Origin: Comamonas sp. SCN 65-56
GTDB taxonomy: Bacteria; Pseudomonadota; Gammaproteobacteria; Burkholderiales; Burkholderiaceae_C
DNA length: 64,000 nucleotides
Assembly: GCF_001724135.1 (NCBI RefSeq)
Contig: NZ_MEDS01000005.1
Coordinates: forward strand, 62,001-126,000
Direction of reading: 5' to 3'
Shown here: piece after piece, positions 8,596-16,058 of the stretch
Numbering within the stretch: position 1 is the stretch's first letter
Layout: each line of letters starts with the position of its first letter
The notes under the pieces: generated by a model
Seen by the model: the letters and a program-made list of their open reading frames with translations, nothing else
Database searches by the model: none
What the model was told of the DNA's origin: nothing
Made by a program: the position numbers and the translations under genes

Positions 8596-10296
8596 ATGAC
8601 CAAGGAAGAAACGGCGCCAGGCGGCTTGTTGTCCAAGGTGGTGCGCTTTGTGCGCAATCCCACGGTGGATTGGTCCGAGCTCGACTCGATGGACGAGAGC
8701 CGCGAGGCCAAGATCAGCCGCCAGAAGCTCAAGGACATGATAGAGCGCAAGCGGCGCAACGATTTCGTGCGCAAGCGCGAGTTCGACCAATTGCGCAAAC
8801 TGCGCCGCAAGGAGGCCAACCCCGGACTGGTGCAGGATGATACGCCGGTGCAGACCTCGTTTCTCGACACCGACGTCGGCGAACGCGAAGCCCGCGCCCA
8901 GACCTTGCTCAAGATCGATGCGATCGAGCAGCAGATGTCGCAGCAATGGTGGAAGGCGTCGGGGGCGACCGCACCAGCGGGCCTGCAGGCCGGTGGATCG
9001 AGAGCGCCTTCGCCCCCACCCCCGGACCCTGGCGCCGCGCCGGGGGAAACCACGCTGCCGCCATCCCATTCCGGCTCTGAAGCGGGCGCCTGGACCGATC
9101 CGCTGCAGGCCTTTGCGCCGACGATGCCGTCCAGGCTGCAGTCGCGCTCGGAGGAGGAAGAGCCGTCGCGAGCCTTGTTTCGAGAGGACAATGCGCCGGA
9201 TCCATCGGTCTTGCAGGCACAGCCGCAGGCTGGCGACGCAACCAGCGCGCCAAGAGAGGAAAAATTCGTGCACGAACCCGACCTGGAAGAAGCTGCCATT
9301 CTGTTTGCCAACGCGGACTACGCGGGCGCAGCGCGCTGCCTGACCGATGTGCTGGTGCGGCATGCGCAGGATGACCCGGCGGATCAGCACGAAATCTGGA
9401 TGACTTTGTTTGATCTGTACCGGGCGACGGGTCAGCAGGAGCCCTTCGATGCGCTGGCCATCGACTACGCGGCGCAGTACGGCCGCTCTTCACCCTTGTG
9501 GTTTTCCATGCCGGCACAGCTGGGCGTCGAAGCGGTGGCCGAGGAGCCGGCCGCTGCGCAGCGGGAGCTGGCCTGGAATGCGCCGGCCACGCTCGGGCAG
9601 CAATCCATGGCAGCGCTGCAGGCTTCGCTGGCGCGCTCCAGCCCGCCGTGGACCTTGAACTGGAGCCGCCTCACCGATATCGAGGCGGCGGCGCTGCCGG
9701 CGCTGACCGAGCTGCTTGGGCGCTGGGCCAACGAGGCGGTCGAGCTGCACTTCCAGTCGGTTGCCGTCTTGCAGCAGGTGGTGCAGGCCCGTACGGTGGC
9801 CGAAGACCGCAGCGTTGATCCGCAGTGGTGGCTGCTGCGCATGGCGCTGCTGCGCCTGCTGCGCCTGCCGGACGATTTCGAAATGGTGGCGCTGGATTAC
9901 TGCGTCACCTACGAGGTGTCGCCGCCCTCATGGGTCGATCCCAAGTGCAGCCTGCTCGATGGCGCGGCGGCGCTGGAGGCGGTGCTGGAGAGCGATGCAC
10001 CCGCGGCGGGTGCGGGCGCCGCGCTGGCCGAGCTGACCGGGCATATCGAAGGCGATGCGCAGGCGCAACTGGCCCGCCTGGAGGCCATGGCCCGACCGGG
10101 CCAGCCGCTGGTGATTGCCTGCGACCGGCTGATCCGCATTGATTTCGCCGCCGTTGGCTCGGTGCTCAACTGGGCGGCGACGCAGCAGGCGCAGGGCTGC
10201 GAGCTGCATTTTCACAACCTGCACCGCGTCATTGCCGTGTTCTTCAACGTGATCGGCATCAACGACCACGCCTGGGTTGAGCCGCGCAAGAATTGA
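8596..10296 (+). CDS. STAS-domain protein of unknown function
   Basis: 566 aa. Residues 1-90 are highly charged and helical (TVDWSELD, then a run of [12 protein letters not shown]-like sequence). Residues about 130-230 are Pro/Ser/Gln-rich and probably disordered. About 235-330 contains alpha-helical, TPR-like repeats ([19 protein letters not shown]). The last about 90 residues resemble a STAS/anti-anti-sigma fold ([23 protein letters not shown], ending HAWVEPRKN). The conserved phosphorylatable Ser of classical SpoIIAA proteins is not obvious; the position reads IDFAAVG. The gene lies between dksA and hslV. Its function is unknown; a role in partner-switch regulation is only a possibility. 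Confidence 0.7.
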   Translation: MTKEETAPGGLLSKVVRFVRNPTVDWSELDSMDESREAKISRQKLKDMIERKRRNDFVRKREFDQLRKLRRKEANPGLVQDDTPVQTSFLDTDVGEREARAQTLLKIDAIEQQMSQQWWKASGATAPAGLQAGGSRAPSPPPPDPGAAPGETTLPPSHSGSEAGAWTDPLQAFAPTMPSRLQSRSEEEEPSRALFREDNAPDPSVLQAQPQAGDATSAPREEKFVHEPDLEEAAILFANADYAGAARCLTDVLVRHAQDDPADQHEIWMTLFDLYRATGQQEPFDALAIDYAAQYGRSSPLWFSMPAQLGVEAVAEEPAAAQRELAWNAPATLGQQSMAALQASLARSSPPWTLNWSRLTDIEAAALPALTELLGRWANEAVELHFQSVAVLQQVVQARTVAEDRSVDPQWWLLRMALLRLLRLPDDFEMVALDYCVTYEVSPPSWVDPKCSLLDGAAALEAVLESDAPAAGAGAALAELTGHIEGDAQAQLARLEAMARPGQPLVIACDRLIRIDFAAVGSVLNWAATQQAQGCELHFHNLHRVIAVFFNVIGINDHAWVEPRKN

Positions 10297-10348
10297 TGCC
10301 GTCGCCCCTGCCTTGCAAAGGCGGGCGACGCCCCCACTTTCGCCTGCT

Positions 10349-10900
10349 ATGGAACAATTTCACGGCACCACCATCCTGAGCGTGCGACGCCAGCTCGCGG
10401 ACGGCCGCATGCAGGTCGCGATCGGCGGAGACGGCCAGGTCACGCTCGGCAACATCGTCATCAAGGGCTCGGCGCGCAAGGTGCGCAAGCTCTACCACGA
10501 CAAGGTGCTGGCGGGTTTCGCCGGTGCCACGGCCGATGCATTCACCCTGTTCGAGCGCTTTGAAGCCAAGCTGGAAAAGCACCAGGGACATTTGACGCGC
10601 GCCGCCATCGAGCTGACCAGGGACTGGCGCACCGACCGCGTGCTGCGCCGCCTGGAGGCCATGCTGGCGGTGGCGGATGAAACCGCCTCGCTCATCATCA
10701 CCGGCAACGGCGATGTGCTGGAGCCCGAGCAGGGCATCGTCGCCATCGGCTCGGGCGGCGCCTATGCCCATTCGGCCGCCAAGGCGCTGCTGGCCAATAC
10801 CGATTTGTCGGCGGTGGAAATCATCAAGAAATCGCTGGAAATTGCCGGCGAGCTGTGCATCTACACCAACATGCACCATACGATTGAAGTGCTTGAGTGA
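10349..10900 (+). CDS. hslV: ATP-dependent protease proteolytic subunit HslV
   Basis: 183 aa from ATG 10349. HslV is the N-terminal-nucleophile peptidase of the HslUV (ClpYQ) complex, a cytosolic proteasome-like double hexamer. The start reads [14 protein letters not shown], so the catalytic Thr is residue 7 and must be exposed by removal of a six-residue leader, unlike E. coli where Thr2 follows the initiator Met. The conserved GDGQVTLGN and [14 protein letters not shown] motifs are present. A longer in-frame start at 10277 lies just before the upstream stop region and encodes non-conserved sequence. hslU follows after a 142-bp repeat-bearing gap. Confidence 0.96.
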   Translation: MEQFHGTTILSVRRQLADGRMQVAIGGDGQVTLGNIVIKGSARKVRKLYHDKVLAGFAGATADAFTLFERFEAKLEKHQGHLTRAAIELTRDWRTDRVLRRLEAMLAVADETASLIITGNGDVLEPEQGIVAIGSGGAYAHSAAKALLANTDLSAVEIIKKSLEIAGELCIYTNMHHTIEVLE

Positions 10901-10914
10901 GGTCCGGCGTGGTG

Positions 10915-11042
10915 AGAGGTTCAGCGTTAGGCGCTGAGCGTTCAGCGTGAACTTCCATCAGCGCCCTGCCTCTTCGCACGCTCAACGCTCAACGCTCAAC
11001 GCTCAACGCTCAACGCTCAACGCTCAACGCTCAACGCTCAAC
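10915..11042 (+). repeat. Dispersed heptamer-repeat hairpin element, copy A (hslV-hslU)
   Basis: A 73-nt unit (10915-10987) aligns without gaps to 30220-30292, with about 63 of 73 positions identical by hand count. It contains the perfect inverted repeat GTTCA-GCG-TGAAC. It runs into about nine tandem copies of CTCAACG (10981-11042) that end directly at the hslU ATG. The left arm (GCGTTAGGCGCTGAGCG) can pair imperfectly with the repeats. No open reading frame or transposase is associated. It resembles a REP/MITE-like element with slippage-prone heptamers. Confidence 0.85.
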
Positions 11043-12383
11043 ATGTCTTCCATGACTCCCCAGGAGATCGTCTCCGAACTCGACAAGCACATCGTCGGCC
11101 AGAAAGACGCCAAGCGCGCGGTCGCCATCGCGCTGCGCAACCGCTGGCGCCGTCAGCAGGTGGAGGTGGGCCTGCGCGCCGAGATCACGCCCAAGAACAT
11201 CCTGATGATCGGCCCCACCGGTGTGGGCAAGACCGAGATTGCGCGGCGCCTGGCGCGCCTGGCCGATGCGCCCTTCCTCAAGGTGGAGGCGACCAAGTTC
11301 ACCGAAGTCGGCTATGTGGGCAAGGATGTTGACGCCATCATTCGTGATCTGGCCGAAGTGGCCGTGAAGCAGACGCGCGAGGCGGACATGAAGAAGCTGC
11401 GCGCGCGTGCCGAGGATGCGGCGGAAGACCGCATTCTGGATGTGCTCGTGCCGCCGGCGCGCGGCGGTGGCTCCGAGGGCTCGCGCACCGATGAGCCGCC
11501 GGCGGAGAACACCGCGCGCCAGGTGTTTCGCAAGAAGCTGCGCGAGGGGCAGCTCAATGAGAAGGAGATTGAGATCGAGGTCGCCGATGCGCGGCCGCAG
11601 GTCGAGATCATGGGCCCCCAGGGCATGGAGGAAATGGCCGAGCAGCTGCGCGGCCTGTTCTCGCAGATGGGGCAGGAAAAGCGCCATACGCGCAAGCTGA
11701 AGATCACCGAGGCGCTCAAGATTCTGACGGATGAAGAGGCGGCCAGGCTGGTGAACGAGGATGAGGTCAAGCGTCGCGCGATTGCCAACCTGGAGCAAAA
11801 CGGCATCGTCTTCATCGATGAAATCGACAAGGTGGCGGCGCGCCAGGAAACCAGTGGCGCGGATGTCTCGCGCCAGGGTGTGCAGCGCGATTTGCTGCCA
11901 CTGGTCGAGGGCACGACGGTGTCCACCAAATACGGCATGGTCAAGACCGACCATATCCTGTTCATCGCCTCGGGGGCGTTTCACCTCGCCAAGCCCAGCG
12001 ACCTGATCCCCGAGCTGCAGGGACGCTTCCCGATCCGCGTCGAGCTTGGTTCGCTCTCGGTGCAGGATTTCGAGGCCATCCTGACGCAAACCCACGCCAG
12101 CCTGGTGCGCCAGTACCAGGCGCTGCTGGCGACCGAGGGGGTCACGCTGGAATTCACCCCCGAGGGCATCACGCGCCTGGCGCAGATCGCCTTTGACGTG
12201 AACGAGCGCACCGAGAACATCGGCGCACGGCGCCTGGCGACCGTGATGGAGCGCCTGCTGGACGAGGTGAGCTTTGACGCCGCCAACCGTGCGGGGCAGA
12301 GCGTGGTGGTCGATGCAGCGATGGTGGACATGCGCCTGGCGTCGCTCAGTACCAACGAAGACATCTCGCGCTACATCCTGTGA
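11043..12383 (+). CDS. hslU: ATP-dependent protease ATPase subunit HslU
   Basis: 446 aa from ATG 11043 ([10 protein letters not shown]). HslU is the AAA+ unfoldase that feeds substrates to HslV. Walker A is GPTGVGKT (57-64). The I-domain insertion spans about 110-240 and is rich in charged residues, and Walker B is VFIDEID (256-262). The C-terminal sensor-2 region ([17 protein letters not shown]) is intact and the protein ends DISRYIL, matching the tail that docks into HslV. There is no Shine-Dalgarno sequence: the 60 nt before the ATG are CTCAACG heptamers. A GTG at 10947 in the same frame would add 32 residues including three AQRSTLN repeats; this is unlikely to be the main start. Confidence 0.96.
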   Translation: MSSMTPQEIVSELDKHIVGQKDAKRAVAIALRNRWRRQQVEVGLRAEITPKNILMIGPTGVGKTEIARRLARLADAPFLKVEATKFTEVGYVGKDVDAIIRDLAEVAVKQTREADMKKLRARAEDAAEDRILDVLVPPARGGGSEGSRTDEPPAENTARQVFRKKLREGQLNEKEIEIEVADARPQVEIMGPQGMEEMAEQLRGLFSQMGQEKRHTRKLKITEALKILTDEEAARLVNEDEVKRRAIANLEQNGIVFIDEIDKVAARQETSGADVSRQGVQRDLLPLVEGTTVSTKYGMVKTDHILFIASGAFHLAKPSDLIPELQGRFPIRVELGSLSVQDFEAILTQTHASLVRQYQALLATEGVTLEFTPEGITRLAQIAFDVNERTENIGARRLATVMERLLDEVSFDAANRAGQSVVVDAAMVDMRLASLSTNEDISRYIL

Positions 12384-12530
12384 CCGACAGGGTCTGAATC
12401 GGGCTGTCTTCATGGATCACATGCGCAATGCGATCCAAGTGCTTGTCCATCAAGGTATTTTTTCGTTTTTGCCTTGAGCCGCAAGCGCTAAACCTTTGAT
12501 TTCATTCACAAATTCTCAGGGTGAACCCCC

Positions 12531-12558
12531 TTGTGTGCGCCTGCTTTCCTGCTACAGT
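12531..12558 (+). promoter_or_regulatory. Putative sigma-70 promoter of the dcw cluster
   Basis: A -35-like TTGTGT (12531-12536) and -10-like TACAGT (12553-12558) are separated by 16 bp. They lie about 90 bp upstream of the mraZ start in a locally AT-richer region. The -10 abuts and partly overlaps the MraZ repeat array, the arrangement expected for autorepression. Both hexamers are imperfect, so this is a sequence-based guess. Confidence 0.45.
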
Positions 12559-12590
12559 GCAAAAAAGTGCAATGAAGTGGTGAAAAGTGC
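12555..12590 (+). promoter_or_regulatory. MraZ operator: four AGTGS repeats at 10-bp spacing
   Basis: Four direct repeats are seen: CAGTGC (12555-12560), AAGTGC (12565-12570), AAGTGG (12575-12580) and AAGTGC (12585-12590). Their starts are exactly 10 bp apart, so they lie on one face of the helix. MraZ is a ring-shaped autorepressor that binds GTG-containing direct repeats with about 10-bp periodicity upstream of mraZ. The match in position, period and core makes the assignment strong. Confidence 0.8.
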
Positions 12591-12649
12591 CGTTTCAGCC
12601 CGAAAAACGGGCTGTGGCGGCTGCGGGTTGTTCGAGGGGTTCCAAGTCC

Positions 12650-13078
12650 GTGTTCCAAGGTGCGTCTTCGCTGAGTCTGGATGCCAAGGGGCGTTTGTCG
12701 GTGCCGACCAGGCACCGTGACGCACTGGTGGCCGCCGCTGCGGGCTCGCTCACGATCACCAAGCACCCCGATGGCTGCCTGATGGTGTTCCCGCGCCCGG
12801 CGTGGGAAGACTTCAGTGCCCGCATTGCCCAATTGCCGATGCAGGCCCAGTGGTGGAAGCGGATTTTTCTGGGCAATGCGATGGATGTGGACATGGATGG
12901 CACTGGCCGGGTGCTCGTTTCGCCCGAACTGCGCGCCGCGGCCGGCCTGGTCAAGGATGTGGTACTGCTGGGCATGGGCGCCCATTTTGAGCTCTGGGAC
13001 AAGGCGACCTACGAGGCCAAGGAAGCCGCGGCCATGCAGGCGCCGATGCCGGATGTGTTCAAGGATTTTTCCTTCTGA
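12650..13078 (+). CDS. mraZ: Transcriptional regulator MraZ
   Basis: 142 aa from GTG 12650, placed 9 nt after a GAGGGG ribosome site. The start [23 protein letters not shown] is the canonical MraZ/AbrB-like N-terminus; an ATG in frame at 12587 would add 21 poorly conserved residues and run through the operator. Two MraZ repeats are visible, each with a DxKGR-type element: DAKGRLSVP near 11 and [14 protein letters not shown] near 85. MraZ is a nucleoid-associated autorepressor of the division and wall operon. Ten bp separate it from rsmH. Confidence 0.94.
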   Translation: MFQGASSLSLDAKGRLSVPTRHRDALVAAAAGSLTITKHPDGCLMVFPRPAWEDFSARIAQLPMQAQWWKRIFLGNAMDVDMDGTGRVLVSPELRAAAGLVKDVVLLGMGAHFELWDKATYEAKEAAAMQAPMPDVFKDFSF

Positions 13079-13087
13079 GAGTGGCAG

Positions 13088-14014
13088 GTGGATCAGCAGC
13101 AGCCACACACCACCGTCTTGCTCGAGGAGGCGGTTGCCGCCCTCGTGGGAGACGTGCATGCGCCCAACGCGCTGTTCGTCGATGGCACCTTCGGGCGTGG
13201 CGGGCACAGCCGCCGCATCCTGCAATGCATAGGGCCGGGCGCGCGTCTGCTGGCGTTTGACAAGGACCCCGAGGCGCAGGCTCATGCGGCGCAGCTCACC
13301 GATGCGCGCTTTTCCATTCGCAAAGGCAGTTTCACGCAACTTGGTGAACTGGCAAGCGGCAGCGTGGCCGGCATCTTGCTCGATCTGGGCGTGAGCTCGC
13401 CACAAATCGACGCACCCGAGCGCGGCTTCAGTTTCAGGTTCGACGGGCCGCTGGACATGCGCATGGACCCGGCGCGGGGTGAGAGCGTGGGCCAGTGGCT
13501 CGCGCATGCCGATGCATCAGCGATTACGGAGGTGATTCGTGACTACGGTGAAGAACGGTTTGCTGGCGCCATTGCAAAGGCGATTGTTGCTCGGCGCGAG
13601 AAGCAGGGGCCTGTTCAGACCACTGCCGAGCTCGCCCACCTCGTGGCTGGCGCGGTCCGCACCCGCGAGCGCGGGCAGAACCCTGCGACACGGACATTTC
13701 AGGCTCTTCGGATTTTCATCAATGCCGAGCTCGAAGATCTCCGCGCGGCGCTAGAGGCCAGCTTGCGCGTGCTGGCGCCTTGCGGGCGGCTGGTGGTGAT
13801 CAGTTTTCATTCGCTCGAAGACCGCATCGTCAAGCAGTTCATTGCCCGTCATGCGCGCGAGGAGGTCGATCGGCATGCTCCGTTCACCGCGCCGCGCGTG
13901 ATGCCGCTCAAGGCCTTGGCGCGGGTCAAGCCGGGCGCGGCAGAGCAGGCGGCCAATCCGCGCTCGCGCAGTGCGGTGATGCGGGTGGCCGAACGCACGG
14001 GGGTGCCGGCATGA
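13088..14014 (+). CDS. rsmH: 16S rRNA (cytosine1402-N4)-methyltransferase RsmH
   Basis: 308 aa from GTG 13088. RsmH (MraW) is the SAM-dependent enzyme that methylates N4 of C1402 in the ribosomal P site. The SAM-binding motif I region reads [12 protein letters not shown] (near 30-40), with [23 protein letters not shown] and [14 protein letters not shown] following. Length matches the family (about 310). It overlaps ftsL by ATGA, in the classic mraZ-rsmH-ftsL order. Confidence 0.96.
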   Translation: MDQQQPHTTVLLEEAVAALVGDVHAPNALFVDGTFGRGGHSRRILQCIGPGARLLAFDKDPEAQAHAAQLTDARFSIRKGSFTQLGELASGSVAGILLDLGVSSPQIDAPERGFSFRFDGPLDMRMDPARGESVGQWLAHADASAITEVIRDYGEERFAGAIAKAIVARREKQGPVQTTAELAHLVAGAVRTRERGQNPATRTFQALRIFINAELEDLRAALEASLRVLAPCGRLVVISFHSLEDRIVKQFIARHAREEVDRHAPFTAPRVMPLKALARVKPGAAEQAANPRSRSAVMRVAERTGVPA

Positions 14015-14310
14015 CCCGGATCAGCATCGTGTTGCTGCTGGCGGTGATGGCCAGCAGCATGTGGCTGGTGCGGGTGCAGTACGACGCACGCCGCATCAAC
14101 ACCGAATGGCACCGCGCCAATGTGCAAGCGCGCCAGCTGGAGGTGGACCGCCAGCGTCTGCTGGTCGAAAAGCGCGCGCAGGCCACGCCGCTGCGCGTGG
14201 AGCGTCTGGCGCGCGACAAGCTGCACATGCTGACGCCGACACCGGCCACCACGCTGTATGTGGCGGCCGACGGCACGCCTCTGAATCCGATCGCGGGAGG
14301 CAAGCCGTGA
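14011..14310 (+). CDS. ftsL: Cell division protein FtsL
   Basis: 99 aa from ATG 14011, overlapping rsmH by 4 bp. It is a bitopic inner-membrane protein with a very short cytoplasmic N-terminus, one transmembrane helix ([19 protein letters not shown]) and a periplasmic coiled coil (residues about 25-70, with [17 protein letters not shown]). FtsL forms a complex with FtsB and FtsQ that activates septal wall synthesis by FtsWI. It is identified by size, topology and position between rsmH and ftsI, since FtsL sequences diverge strongly. Confidence 0.92.
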   Translation: MTRISIVLLLAVMASSMWLVRVQYDARRINTEWHRANVQARQLEVDRQRLLVEKRAQATPLRVERLARDKLHMLTPTPATTLYVAADGTPLNPIAGGKP

Positions 14311-16058
14311 GCCGCCACCGCGTCAATTACACGTCCAGTCCGCTGCTTGCCGCGCGCACCCCGGTCTGGCGCAGCAAGTTTGTGGTCGCGCTGGTGGCGC
14401 TGGGTTTTCTCGGTCTGGCGGCGCGCGCGGCCTGGGTGCAGGTCATCCACAGCGACTTCTTCAAGCGCCAGGGCGAGGTGCGCTTTGTGCGCACGCTGGA
14501 GTTGCCGGCGCATCGCGGCCGATTGCTGGACCGCAACGGGCTGATCCTGGCGTCCAGCGTGCCGGCGGCCAGCATCTGGGCCATCCCCGAGGATGTCGAG
14601 GACAAGGAGCCAGCGGTACGCGAGCGGCTCAAGCAGGCGGCCCGGCTCATGGAGATGCCGCTGGACAAGCTGATGGCCAGGTTTGCCGACGAAGACAAGA
14701 GCTTTGTCTGGATCAAGCGCCAGCTCGACTGGGATGTGGGCCAGAAGATCATGGCGCTGGGCATCAAGGGCATCTACCTGCGCAAGGAATACAAGCGCGA
14801 GTACCCCGAGGGCGAGTCGGTGGCGCATGTGGTGGGCTTCACCAACGTCGAAGACCACGGCCAGGAGGGCATGGAGCTGGCGTTCGATGACGCGCTGGCC
14901 GGCAAGCCCGGCTCGTTGCGCGTGATCAAGGACGGGCGCGGCCGGGTGGTGGCCGGTGTGGGCACCGAGACGCCGCCGGTGGACGGGCGCGACATCCAGC
15001 TTTCGGTGGACAGCAAGGTGCAGTTTTTCGCCTACCAGAAGCTGCGCGACACGGTGATCGCCAACAAGGCCAAGGGCGGCAGCGTGGTGGTGCTCGATGC
15101 GCACAGCGGCGAGGTGCTGGCGCTGGTCAACTACCCCAGCTACGACCCCGGCGACCGGCGCAAGCTGACCGGCGAGCAGCTGCGCAACCGCGCACTCACC
15201 GACACCTTCGAGCCCGGCTCGACGATGAAGCCGATCACCATAGGCACGGCGCTGGAACTTGGGCGGGTGAAGCACGACTCCATCATCGACACCAACCCAG
15301 GCAAGTACGCGATCGGCGGCTTCACGATTTCCGACACGCACAACTACGGTGTGCTCACCGTGGATGGCGTTATCCAGAAGTCGAGCAACATCGGCGCGCT
15401 CAAGGTGGCACAGCGCATGTCGCCGCAGGAAATGTGGACGGTGCACACCGAGCTGGGCTACGGCCAGAAGCCGCAGCTCGCCTTCCCCGGCGCGGCGAGC
15501 GGTCGGCTGCGCCCATGGAAAACCTGGAAGCCGGTCGAGCAGGCCACGATGGCCTATGGCTACGGCCTGTCGGCGTCGCTGTTCCAGATGGCGCGCTCCT
15601 ACACCGTGTTTGCCAACGATGGCGAGGTCATTCCCGCCACCATGCTCAAGACCGGCGAGCGTCCGCACGGCATGCGGGTCTTTTCCGAGAAGACGGCGGA
15701 GCAGGTGCGCCACATGCTCTGGCTCGCTGCCGGGCCGGGCGGTACCGGACAGAAGGCGCAAACCATGGGCTATTCCATCGGCGGCAAGTCGGGTACCGCG
15801 CGCAAGCAGGTGGGCAAGGGCTACGCGGCGGGCAAGTACCGCGCCTGGTTCACCGGCATGGCGCCGATCGACAACCCGCGCATCATCGTCGCGGTGATGG
15901 TGGATGAGCCATCGGCGGGTGTGTATTACGGTGGCTCGGTCTCCGGCCCGGTGTTCAGCGAAGTGGTGCAGCAGACGCTGCGCCTCATGGGCGTGGCGCC
16001 CGATCTGGCGGTCAAGCCGCTGATCGTCTCCAACCCGATCGAGGAGCCGCTGCTGTGA
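14307..16058 (+). CDS. ftsI: Septal peptidoglycan transpeptidase FtsI (PBP3)
   Basis: 583 aa from GTG 14307, which overlaps the ftsL stop and follows GGGAGG. One N-terminal membrane helix (FVVALVALGFLGLAARAA, about 25-42) anchors a periplasmic protein. The pedestal domain begins HRGRLLDRNG. The penicillin-binding transpeptidase domain has the SxxK motif S305-T-M-K308, SSN at 359-361 and KSGT at 494-497. It cross-links septal peptidoglycan with its partner FtsW, encoded about 6 kb downstream. Confidence 0.97.
   Translation: MSRHRVNYTSSPLLAARTPVWRSKFVVALVALGFLGLAARAAWVQVIHSDFFKRQGEVRFVRTLELPAHRGRLLDRNGLILASSVPAASIWAIPEDVEDKEPAVRERLKQAARLMEMPLDKLMARFADEDKSFVWIKRQLDWDVGQKIMALGIKGIYLRKEYKREYPEGESVAHVVGFTNVEDHGQEGMELAFDDALAGKPGSLRVIKDGRGRVVAGVGTETPPVDGRDIQLSVDSKVQFFAYQKLRDTVIANKAKGGSVVVLDAHSGEVLALVNYPSYDPGDRRKLTGEQLRNRALTDTFEPGSTMKPITIGTALELGRVKHDSIIDTNPGKYAIGGFTISDTHNYGVLTVDGVIQKSSNIGALKVAQRMSPQEMWTVHTELGYGQKPQLAFPGAASGRLRPWKTWKPVEQATMAYGYGLSASLFQMARSYTVFANDGEVIPATMLKTGERPHGMRVFSEKTAEQVRHMLWLAAGPGGTGQKAQTMGYSIGGKSGTARKQVGKGYAAGKYRAWFTGMAPIDNPRIIVAVMVDEPSAGVYYGGSVSGPVFSEVVQQTLRLMGVAPDLAVKPLIVSNPIEEPLL

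Noticed and set aside
10277-10348. Longer start for hslV at 10277
   Set aside because: HslV needs its catalytic Thr close to the N-terminus; MEQFHG-TT from 10349 fits, whereas a 24-residue extension would not.
12384-12530. Possible terminator after hslU (GGATC...GATCC plus a T-rich stretch near 12460-12475)
   Set aside because: The stem is only 5 bp with a long loop and is not adjacent to the T-rich run.
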